This document shows positions 46,557 to 53,592 of a DNA stretch of 64,000 nucleotides, one piece after another. Both the position numbers and the translations under genes were made by a program. The stretch is taken from positions 1-64,000 of the forward strand of contig CAWBIZ010000008.1 of the NCBI GenBank assembly GCA_963789005.1, written 5' to 3'. This DNA comes from DASSUW01 sp963789005. GTDB taxonomy: Bacteria; Actinomycetota; Thermoleophilia; Solirubrobacterales; Solirubrobacteraceae. Position 1 is the first letter of the stretch. Every line of letters starts with the position of its first letter. Under the pieces are notes generated by a model, which saw only the letters and a program-made list of their open reading frames with translations, did not search any database and had not been told where the DNA came from.

Positions 46557-48017
46557 GTGAGCGGCGCCATCCCGCTCACGGTCGGGACGGCCGGTCACAT
46601 CGACCACGGCAAGACCGCGCTCGTCCGCGCGCTCACCGGGAGAGACACCGATCGGCTGCCGGAGGAGCAGGCCCGCGGCATGTCGATCGACCTCGGCTTC
46701 GCCCAGCTCGACGTCGGCGGCCGGCTGCTCTCGCTCGTCGACGTCCCCGGCCACGAGCGCTTCGTGCGCACCATGGTCGCCGGCGCGACCGGCGTCGACC
46801 TGTTCCTGCTCGTCGTCGCCGCCGACGACGGCGTGATGCCGCAGACGGTCGAGCACGCGGCGGTGCTGCGCGCGCTCGGGGTGCGCGCGGGGGTCGTGGC
46901 GGTGACGAAGACCGACCTCGCAGACTCCGCGCGCGCTCGTGATGAAGCCCGCGCACTGGTCGGCGAGGGCGTCCCGATCGTGGACTGCTCCGCCCGCGCC
47001 GGCACCGGCGTCGAGCAGGTCCGCGCCGCGATCGCCCACGTCGCGGCGGCACAGGTTCCGGGCGAGCGGTCGCACGACGGCGCGGCCGTGCTCCACGTCG
47101 ACCGCTCGTTCACCATCCGCGGCGCAGGAACCGTGGTCACCGGGACGCTGTGGTCAGGCTCACTCGGCGCCGGCGACCGCGTCACCCTTCTGCCTTCCGG
47201 CCGGCGCGCCCGGGTGAGGAGCGCGCAGGTGCACGACGCCGCCGTCGAGCGGGCGATCGCCGGACAGCGCGTCGCCGTGAACCTCGCCGGAGTCCGTGTC
47301 GACGCAATCGGCCGCGGGCACGTGGTGACCGGCGAGGACGCCGGGTTGCGGCCGTCGTGGATCCTCGACGTCGCGCTCGAGCTCGGCGACGCTGAGATCC
47401 CACGCCGCGCACAGATCCACCACGGCACGCGCGAGACGCCGGCACGGATCGCCGAGCGCGAGCCCGGGCGCTGGCAACTGCGCTGCGAGCGACCGCTGAT
47501 CGCGCGCGCCGGAGACCGCTTCGTCGTCCGCTCGATCGCCCCGCCCGGCACGCTCGGCGGCGGCATCGTCCTCGATCCGGCCGCACGGCGCACGCGCCGG
47601 CCGGAGCAGTCCGAGGAACCCCGGCCGGCCACGCCGCCACCGCCGCCGCAGCCGCAGGCGCTGTCGGAGACCGCGCTCGAGCTCGAGCAAACGCTGCGCG
47701 CCGCCGGCGACCGCCCACCGCGCGACAGCGAGCTGAACGAGGGCGCCGAGGCGGCGCTGGCAGAGCTGCGAACCGCCGGCCGCGTCGTGCGGCTCGACCG
47801 GACGATGCACATCCACCGCGAGGCACTCGACACGCTCCGCGATCGCGTCACGGCGATCATCACCGCCGAGGACTCGATCACGCTCGCGCGGCTGCGCGAC
47901 GAGCTCAGCACCTCGCGCCGCTACGCACAGGCGCTGCTCGAGGCGCTCGACGCCGAGCGGGTCACGCTAAGGCTGCCCGACGACCGCCGCATCCTGCGGC
48001 GCAGGCGTGCCTCCTGA
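46557..48017 (+). CDS. selB: Selenocysteine-specific elongation factor SelB
   Basis: 486 residues from GTG 46557; an earlier in-frame ATG would lie at the edge of the tRNA gene and encode tRNA sequence. The GTPase motifs are GTAGHIDHGKTALVRALTG (G1), SIDLGFAQL (G2), DVPGHERFV (G3) and VTKTDLAD (G4). EF-Tu-like domains II-III and a shortened C-terminus follow. The end (SITLARLRDELSTSRRYAQA) is the last winged helix that grips the SECIS. At 486 residues it is shorter than the 614 of E. coli, so at least one winged helix appears reduced. It delivers Sec-tRNA to the formate dehydrogenase UGA. Confidence 0.93.
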   Translation: MSGAIPLTVGTAGHIDHGKTALVRALTGRDTDRLPEEQARGMSIDLGFAQLDVGGRLLSLVDVPGHERFVRTMVAGATGVDLFLLVVAADDGVMPQTVEHAAVLRALGVRAGVVAVTKTDLADSARARDEARALVGEGVPIVDCSARAGTGVEQVRAAIAHVAAAQVPGERSHDGAAVLHVDRSFTIRGAGTVVTGTLWSGSLGAGDRVTLLPSGRRARVRSAQVHDAAVERAIAGQRVAVNLAGVRVDAIGRGHVVTGEDAGLRPSWILDVALELGDAEIPRRAQIHHGTRETPARIAEREPGRWQLRCERPLIARAGDRFVVRSIAPPGTLGGGIVLDPAARRTRRPEQSEEPRPATPPPPPQPQALSETALELEQTLRAAGDRPPRDSELNEGAEAALAELRTAGRVVRLDRTMHIHREALDTLRDRVTAIITAEDSITLARLRDELSTSRRYAQALLEALDAERVTLRLPDDRRILRRRRAS

Positions 48018-48056
48018 CAGGAATGGCGCGCCGCCGGCGGTAGACTGCGCGGCTGC

Positions 48057-48129
48057 GCCGACGTAGCTCAGCTGGTAGAGCACTTCACTCGTAATGAAGG
48101 GGTCGCCGGTTCGAGTCCGGCCGTCGGCT
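48057..48129 (+). tRNA. tRNA-Thr (anticodon CGT)
   Basis: 73 nt with acceptor stem GCCGACG/CGTCGGC, D-arm AGCTCAGCTGGTAGAGC, anticodon stem CTTCA/TGAAG with CGT at 48090-48092 and T-arm CCGGTTCGAGTCCGG. The discriminator is T; CCA is not encoded. A hairpin at 48168-48186 follows. Confidence 0.95.
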
Positions 48130-48167
48130 CTGCGGGAAGGGCCTTCGAACGGCTACGGTTCCACATC

Positions 48168-48186
48168 GACCACCATGACGGTGGTC
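48168..48186 (+). terminator. Hairpin after tRNA-Thr
   Basis: GACCACC (48168-48174) and GGTGGTC (48180-48186) around ATGAC, followed by TAAT. It probably ends the tRNA-Thr transcript, 39 nt from the tRNA end and 17 nt before the next start codon. Confidence 0.5.
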
Positions 48187-48202
48187 TAATCCCGCGAGCA
48201 CG

Positions 48203-49096
48203 ATGAGCACGGGCTTTCCCGAGTCAGACGCGGCCGCCGCGTTCGCGCGCGAGCGACGGCGGCAGTCGCTCGCGAAGCTCGCGTCCCGCGCGCGGCGCCG
48301 CGACGACGTGGCGGTCATGCTGCCGTTCGAGGATGTGGTGGCAGCGCTCGGCAGGAGCGGCGAGCGGCATCTCGGGCTGCAGTCGATCGCTGTCGAGTCG
48401 GTCATCGGCACCGTCGACCGGCGGGAGGCGGAGTTCGACCGCCGCTTCCGCCCGGCGTCGAGCCGGCCGCGGCGCCGGTGGGAGAGCATCGCGGTGGCAC
48501 GCAGGCGCGGGCGCTCGATGCCGCCGATCGACGTCTACCGGATCGGAACGCTGCACTTCGTCATCGATGGTCATCACCGCGTCTCGGTCGCGCGCGCTCA
48601 CGGCGACACTCACATCGACGCCAACGTGCGTGAGGTGCAGACCAGCGTCCCGCTGACGGACGAGTTGATGCTGCGCGACCTGCTCCTTACGCGCCACGAG
48701 CGCGAGTTCGACGAGCGAGTGCCGCTCGCTGCAGCAGCACGGGCGCGGATCCAGCTCTCGGAGGCGTGGCGGTACGAGCAGCTTTCGAAGCATTTCGAGT
48801 CCTGGGCGTTCCGAGCGAGCCAGGCTGAGGGGCGGCTCTTGCCGCGTGCCGCGGCCGCCGAGGCGTGGTTCCACGAGGAGTACGTGCCGGTCGCGGATGC
48901 CCTCGACGAGCTTGGCATCGGCGGTCAGGGGACGGAGACCACACGCTTCCTGCGCGTCGCGTTGCTGCGCGATCTCCTGCTACGTACGGGCGGCTGGAGC
49001 GACGACGTCCTCGAGCGGCTGCTCGATGCGATCGGCAGTTCCGCGCGCGGCGAGACGGACGAGATCGTGCAGCGGATCCTCAAGGAGATGCGCTGA
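48203..49096 (+). CDS. ParB/sulfiredoxin-fold protein
   Basis: 297 residues. A charged N-terminal helix region (about 1-75) is followed by a ParB-N-like domain with IDVYRIGTLHFVIDGHHRVS and VARAHGDTHIDANVREV, the GHHR nucleotide-binding motif of ParB and sulfiredoxin folds. The C-terminal half is helical (PRAAAAEAWFHEEYVPVADA, LRVALLRDLLLRTGGWSDDV). No HTH typical of chromosome ParB is evident, so it is not the partition protein. ParB folds of this kind can be CTP- or ATP-dependent; the role is unknown. It follows tRNA-Thr. Confidence 0.65.
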   Translation: MSTGFPESDAAAAFARERRRQSLAKLASRARRRDDVAVMLPFEDVVAALGRSGERHLGLQSIAVESVIGTVDRREAEFDRRFRPASSRPRRRWESIAVARRRGRSMPPIDVYRIGTLHFVIDGHHRVSVARAHGDTHIDANVREVQTSVPLTDELMLRDLLLTRHEREFDERVPLAAAARARIQLSEAWRYEQLSKHFESWAFRASQAEGRLLPRAAAAEAWFHEEYVPVADALDELGIGGQGTETTRFLRVALLRDLLLRTGGWSDDVLERLLDAIGSSARGETDEIVQRILKEMR

Positions 49097-49335
49097 CGCC
49101 CGGTCCCCTGGCTGGTGCCGTCGTCAGCGCCATCGCACCCGATCTGCACCAGCCCGACGGTGCGGTCGAACACGACCTCCATTTTCTGACCCTCCCGTCG
49201 TCCCTTTCACCGGTGGTCAATCGCACCGTTTTCAGGGTGGTCGCGAGCTGACCTCGTCCGTTGCCACATCGGGAGCTGGGTGCTTCGCTTCAGTGTGGAA
49301 GGTCTCTGATCGCTTCCTCGATGGGAGGTTGTGGC

Positions 49336-50016
49336 ATGCGCAGGTGTGCTCTCGTCGCGCTCGGCCTCGTCTTGGCCGGATCGTCACTGTTCACCGCGAC
49401 GGCCTCGGCAGGAGGCTCACGCGACCACAATCCTGTCGTCAGCCAGGTCATCCGCGACTGCGCACGCGACGGCGATCTGGACCGGACCTACCCGCTCCGC
49501 GCGCTGCGCCGGGCGCTCGACCAGCTCCCGCGGCACGTCCGTCGCCACACGCGCTGCGAACGCAAGCTCGAGCACGCGATCGATCGCGCCAAGCGCCGCC
49601 TCGACCACGAGGTCGGCAAGATCTGGCGGGACTGCAGCCGCGACGACGACCTCGACCGTCACTACAGCCTGCGCGCCCTCCGACGGGCACTGCGGCGACT
49701 TCCGACCGACCTGCGTGACTACACCGACTGCGAAGGCGCGATTCGGCGCGCGATCCGGCGAGCCCAGCGGCCCCTCGACCGCGAGGTGGGCAAGATCTGG
49801 CGGGACTGCAGCCGCGACGACGACCTCGACCGTCACTACAGCCTGCGCGCCCTCCGACGGGCACTGCGGCGACTTCCGACCGACCTCCGCGACTACACCG
49901 ACTGCGAGAAGGCCATCAAGCGCGCGATCCGCCGAGCGGAGAAGGATCGCGATCACCACCACGGACACGGAAAGGACCACGACCGCCACCACGGGCACGG
50001 AAAGCCCCGGGGTTAG
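49336..50016 (+). CDS. Exported protein with three 58-residue repeats
   Basis: 226 residues from ATG 49336, with signal peptide ending ATASA near residue 24. The mature part is three repeats, each with a Cys-Asp-Arg pattern: VIRDCARDGDLDRTYPLRAL, then IWRDCSRDDDLDRHYSLRAL twice, each continuing RRALRRLPTDLRDYTDCE and a basic helix. Two cysteines per repeat could form one disulfide each. The C-terminus is a His/Asp/Lys-rich tail (DHHHGHGKDHDRHHGHGK), a likely metal-binding segment. Repeats 2 and 3 are almost identical in DNA. I do not recognise the family. Confidence 0.65.
   Translation: MRRCALVALGLVLAGSSLFTATASAGGSRDHNPVVSQVIRDCARDGDLDRTYPLRALRRALDQLPRHVRRHTRCERKLEHAIDRAKRRLDHEVGKIWRDCSRDDDLDRHYSLRALRRALRRLPTDLRDYTDCEGAIRRAIRRAQRPLDREVGKIWRDCSRDDDLDRHYSLRALRRALRRLPTDLRDYTDCEKAIKRAIRRAEKDRDHHHGHGKDHDRHHGHGKPRG
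49615..49913 (+). repeat. Tandem 174-bp duplication inside the repeat protein
   Basis: 49615-49739 and 49789-49913 are identical over about 125 nt except for a few bases near the end (for example CTGCGTGAC versus CTCCGCGAC). The offset is 174 nt, or 58 codons. The near-identity including silent positions shows a recent duplication or gene conversion. Confidence 0.9.
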
Positions 50017-50021
50017 GGGCG

Positions 50022-50810
50022 TTATGTCGTCTTGATCAGGCCGCCGTCGATGACGTAGTTGGCGCCGGTGACGTTCGCGGTGCGCTCGGACGCCAGGAGC
50101 ACGACGAGCGTGGCGACCTCCTCCGGCGTGGTGAACCGGCCGGTCGCGAAGCCGCCGATGCCCGCGATCACTGATTCGCGCGCGGTGTCGTCGTCGACGC
50201 CTCCGGCCGCGGCGACGGTCGCCGCGACCCCGTGGTCGCCGAGCCAGAGCTCGGTGCTGACCGGGCCCGGGGAGACGCAGTTGACGTGGAGGCCCTTGGC
50301 GCCGAACTCCTGAGCGAGCGACTTGCTGAGGTTCACCAGCGCTGCCTTGGCCGCCCCGTAGTCGATCGTGCCGGCGTCGGGCTGGAAGAAGGCGTTGACC
50401 GACGCGACGTTGACGATCGCTCCGCCGCCCTGCTCGAGCATGCCCGGGACCGTGGCGCGGATGGCGCGCAGCGCCGTGAAGAAGTTCATCTGCATCGCCC
50501 ACTCGAACTCGTCGTCCGAGGTCGCGAGGAAGCCGTCGAGGCGCATGCGCACAGCGCCGACGTTGTTGACGAGGACGTCGACGCGGCCGTGCTCGTCGAG
50601 CGCGCGTCGCACCAGCAGCTCGGGGCCGTCGGGCGAGGCGAGGTCGACGGGCACGGCAGTCACGCCGTCGAGGTCGTCGAGCGCCTCGGTGGTCCGCGCT
50701 CCCGCCACCACCCTCGCGCCCTCGTCGACGAGCGCGCGGGTGACGGCGAGCCCGATGCCCTTGCTCGCGCCGGTCACGACCGCCACCTTGCCGTTGAGCC
50801 CCAGGTCCAT
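50022..50810 (-). CDS. Short-chain dehydrogenase/reductase
   Basis: 262 residues of the classical SDR family. The cofactor motif is VVTGASKGIGLAVTRALVDE, the structural NNVG motif is in VDVLVNNVGAV, and the catalytic Ser/Tyr/Lys are in VNVASVNAFFQPDAGTIDYG and AAKAALVNLS. The Asp-free cofactor loop (AGARTTEAL) suggests NADP. It is an oxidoreductase of the FabG-like type without an assignable substrate. It is translationally coupled to the upstream hydrolase (TGATG), so both may act in one detoxification or degradation step. Confidence 0.88.
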   Translation of the reverse strand: MDLGLNGKVAVVTGASKGIGLAVTRALVDEGARVVAGARTTEALDDLDGVTAVPVDLASPDGPELLVRRALDEHGRVDVLVNNVGAVRMRLDGFLATSDDEFEWAMQMNFFTALRAIRATVPGMLEQGGGAIVNVASVNAFFQPDAGTIDYGAAKAALVNLSKSLAQEFGAKGLHVNCVSPGPVSTELWLGDHGVAATVAAAGGVDDDTARESVIAGIGGFATGRFTTPEEVATLVVLLASERTANVTGANYVIDGGLIKTT

Positions 50811-51604
50811 CAGGCGCTCACGGTGTCGAGCACGCCGTCGAGCCAGCTGTCGATCGCGGCGGCGACCTCCTCGGACCCGTCGCCGGCGATGAAGAGGTGC
50901 GACCGGCCCTCGAACTCGAGGTAGTCCGTCCTCGCCGAGGAACGCCCGTACTTCTTGTGCTGCGCACGCGCGACCGAGGCCGGCACGGTGTGGTCCTTCT
51001 CGGCTCCGACGATCAGCAGCGGCGCGCGGTCATCGTTGTCGAAGTGCACCTCGGACGGCGGGTGCAGCGAGAAGTTGGCGAGGCCCGCCTCGTAGAAGAT
51101 CCGGCCGGTCTCCGGGACGGCGTAGCGCTCGTACGCGGCGGCGGCGTCCTCAGGGGCGTAGGTGTTCACGAACGCGTAGCCGAACTCCTCCGGCGTCAGC
51201 GTCACGATGCCGTGCCGCTTCGACGGGTGCGCGAGCGCGGGCGACGCGGCCTTGAGCGAGGAGAACGGCAGCACGAGGATGCCCTTCGGCGGCGCCGGGC
51301 TGAGCGCCACGCCCGCGCGCCCGAGACCGCGATCCAGCAGCAGCTCGACCAGCAGGCCACCGAACGAATGGCCGACCAGCACCGGGGGCCGGTCGAGCTC
51401 GCGGACGAGCCGCTCGTAGTGATCGGCGATCTCGGCGAGCCCGAGCCCGGCGAGCTCCTCGGCGTCGCCCTCCTTGCGCGGCCACTCGGGCGCGGAGACC
51501 GCGAAGCCGCGCTTGGAGAAGTAGTCGGCAAAGCTCTCCCAGCTGCGCGAGGACAGCCACGCGCCATGGATGAGCATCAGCGGGATTCGGTCGCCGTCGG
51601 CCAT
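50810..51604 (-). CDS. Alpha/beta hydrolase
   Basis: 264 residues. The oxyanion motif is LMLIHGAWLSSRSWESFADY, the nucleophile elbow PVLVGHSFGGLLVELLL, the acid LLIVGAEKDHTVP and the base FEGRSHLFIAGDG. A Shine-Dalgarno AAGGAGG precedes ATG 51604. The substrate is unknown; it resembles the esterase-like branch with HGAW motif. It is upstream of and coupled to the SDR gene. A LysR gene on the same strand lies 92 nt upstream and may regulate the pair. Confidence 0.85.
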   Translation of the reverse strand: MADGDRIPLMLIHGAWLSSRSWESFADYFSKRGFAVSAPEWPRKEGDAEELAGLGLAEIADHYERLVRELDRPPVLVGHSFGGLLVELLLDRGLGRAGVALSPAPPKGILVLPFSSLKAASPALAHPSKRHGIVTLTPEEFGYAFVNTYAPEDAAAAYERYAVPETGRIFYEAGLANFSLHPPSEVHFDNDDRAPLLIVGAEKDHTVPASVARAQHKKYGRSSARTDYLEFEGRSHLFIAGDGSEEVAAAIDSWLDGVLDTVSA

Positions 51605-51696
51605 CGAAGCCTCCTTCCGTAGGTGGCGCCGACGCTACGTCGCAGCGGCCGGAAAGTGAAAGTCCGATCCGGCCAGGGACTCAGACCCGCTCGGAC

Positions 51697-52647
51697 TCAA
51701 TCCCCCGGAAGCGTCGTCTGCGCTGCCCGATGCGTGAGCCAGCCCTCGCCGTCGCGGAGGCGCAAGGTCGCCCGCACGAGGCGCTCCACGTGGTGATCGG
51801 CGGGCTGCCGCGTCGCCAGGTCGATCGGGAAGCTCAGCGGCGGATCGAACGGCACCGCCACGACCCCGGCGATCGTGTCCCGTCTCCACTCCGCGACCAT
51901 CACCGAGACCGCCTCGCCCTCCGCGACCGGCAGCATCCGGTGATCCCATGAGGCGCTCAAGGTCTCGAGCGTCCGCTCCAGCTCGTAACCGGCCCCGCGA
52001 ACAACGGCGCGCAGCCAGTGGTTGAACGCCCGCCCGGACGGCTCGCGCGGCAACAGGACGAGCTCTTCCGCGAAGGCGCCGATCGGGATCGCCTCCGCGT
52101 CGGCATAGCGGTGCGCCGTCGGGAGCGCGGCGAGAAGCGGCTCGTCGCGCACGGCGTCGATGCGCACGCCGTACCGGCGTGCCGCCGCCGGCGTTTCGAG
52201 CATCAGGGCGCCGACGAGCTCATGGCTAGCCACCCGGCCGGCGAGCTCGGGTGCGACGCCCTCGACCAACCGGATGTCGACGTCCGGTCCCCCGTCGGCC
52301 ACCTGCTCGGCCACCCGCCCCGCGAGCGAACGGCTGAACGGCCCGTGCCCGATGGCGATCACCTCTCGTCCCGACCGCGCCGCGCGGCGCGCCTCGTCGA
52401 GCGCGACGTCGATCTCGGTGAGCGCCACCCGCGCGCGTGCCAGGAGCGCCGACCCGGCCGGCGTGAGCTCGACGTGCCGCGTGGTCCGGATGAACAAGAC
52501 GGCCCCGACGTCGCGCTCCAGCTCCCGGATCGCGCGCGACAGCGGCGACTGCGACATGTGCAGGCGCTCCGCCGCGCGCCCGAAGTGAAGCTCCTCGGCG
52601 ACCGCCACGAAGTACCGCAGCTGCCTCAGCTCGACCGGAGGATCCAT
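51697..52647 (-). CDS. LysR-family transcriptional regulator
   Basis: 316 residues. The N-terminal winged HTH is LRQLRYFVAVAEELHFGRAA, then ERLHMSQSPLSRAIRELERD and the strand VELTPAG. The rest is a periplasmic-binding-protein-like effector domain (from about residue 90). LysR proteins bind a small-molecule co-inducer. It is transcribed toward the hydrolase-SDR pair and away from another hydrolase, from which it is separated by a long hairpin. Its targets are probably those neighbours. Confidence 0.9.
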   Translation of the reverse strand: MDPPVELRQLRYFVAVAEELHFGRAAERLHMSQSPLSRAIRELERDVGAVLFIRTTRHVELTPAGSALLARARVALTEIDVALDEARRAARSGREVIAIGHGPFSRSLAGRVAEQVADGGPDVDIRLVEGVAPELAGRVASHELVGALMLETPAAARRYGVRIDAVRDEPLLAALPTAHRYADAEAIPIGAFAEELVLLPREPSGRAFNHWLRAVVRGAGYELERTLETLSASWDHRMLPVAEGEAVSVMVAEWRRDTIAGVVAVPFDPPLSFPIDLATRQPADHHVERLVRATLRLRDGEGWLTHRAAQTTLPGD

Positions 52648-52668
52648 CGCCCGGATCCTCCCGCACCT

Positions 52669-52732
52669 CCGACACGCCGTGGAGGGCGGCCGCCTTCGCG
52701 GCCGTGCCCGAATCCCTCCACGGGCGTGTCGG
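52669..52732 (-). terminator. Long imperfect hairpin between two minus-strand genes
   Basis: The 18-nt arm CCGACACGCCGTGGAGGG (52669-52686) pairs with the 19-nt arm at 52714-52732 with a single bulged base. A second stem GGCCGC/GCGGCC lies inside. It sits 18 nt after the hydrolase stop (52751) and 21 nt before the LysR start, so it is probably a terminator for the hydrolase gene. Confidence 0.6.
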
Positions 52733-52750
52733 GGAGCGGCAGATTCCCGC

Positions 52751-53461
52751 CTACACGATCGCGCCGGCCTCGACGAGGGCCGACCGGGCGGCGTGCTTGA
52801 TCAGCTCCGCCGTCGCGTGCGGCTGCGAGACGTAGATCGAGTGGCTGCCGGCCTGCTCGACGACGGTCGAGCCCATCCGCTCGGACATCGCGCGCTGCGC
52901 CGGCGGCGGGATCATGCGGTCGTCGGTCGCGACGAGGTACCAGCTCGGCTTGCTGCGCCAGGCCGGCTCCGTGACGGCGCCGTTGAGCGCCTCGACGCCC
53001 CACGGGAGCTGTGAGTCGGCCATGAACGCGGCCTCGTCCGCCGGCAGATCGGCCGCGAACGAGTGTGCGAACTTGTCCCGGTCCAGGAACAGGAACCCGT
53101 CGACGGGCGGCAGGATCGGCGGCACGGGCGCACCGGGCGGCGGGTCGGCGATCAGCGTGTTGACGGACTCGCCGCTGTCGGGCGCGAAGGCCGCGATGTA
53201 CACGAGGCCGGCGACGCGCTCGTGGCGCCCGGCTTCGGTGATGACGACCCCGCCGTAGGAGTGGCCGACGAGGATCGCCGGGCCGTCCTGCTGGTCGAGG
53301 ACGTTGTGGGTGGTCTCGACGTCGCTCTCGAGCGAGAGCGTCTGGTTCTGCACGACGCTCACGTTGAAGCCGTCCGCCGTCAGCCGGTCGTAGACGCCCC
53401 GCCAGCCCGACCCGTCGACGAAGCCGCCGTGGACGAGCACGACGTTCTGCACATCAGTCAT
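52751..53461 (-). CDS. Alpha/beta hydrolase (MenH/EstC-like)
   Basis: 236 residues. It is the small cap-less type: NVVLVHGGFVDGSGWRGVYD, nucleophile ILVGHSYGGVVITEAG, acid YLVATDDRMIPP and base VVEQAGSHSIYVSQPHATAE. Proteins of this group are esterases or aromatic-ester hydrolases related to plant methylesterases. ATG 53461 is preceded by AGGAGG. It stands alone on its transcript and ends in a long hairpin. Confidence 0.85.
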   Translation of the reverse strand: MTDVQNVVLVHGGFVDGSGWRGVYDRLTADGFNVSVVQNQTLSLESDVETTHNVLDQQDGPAILVGHSYGGVVITEAGRHERVAGLVYIAAFAPDSGESVNTLIADPPPGAPVPPILPPVDGFLFLDRDKFAHSFAADLPADEAAFMADSQLPWGVEALNGAVTEPAWRSKPSWYLVATDDRMIPPPAQRAMSERMGSTVVEQAGSHSIYVSQPHATAELIKHAARSALVEAGAIV

Positions 53462-53592
53462 GGATGACCTCCTTGCTGGTGTTCGCCGGCCTCGGATTGA
53501 GGTCGGCGTGGTCATCCACCACTGTGGCCGCGACTCCGCACCGTCGCATGCGTCAGATGACGACACCGTTGGCGCGCACGTGCGTACGTACG

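Noticed and set aside
48203..49096. Chromosome partition protein ParB
   Set aside because: The GHHR-type motif is present, but there is no ParA partner, no recognisable DNA-binding HTH and no parS-like site nearby.
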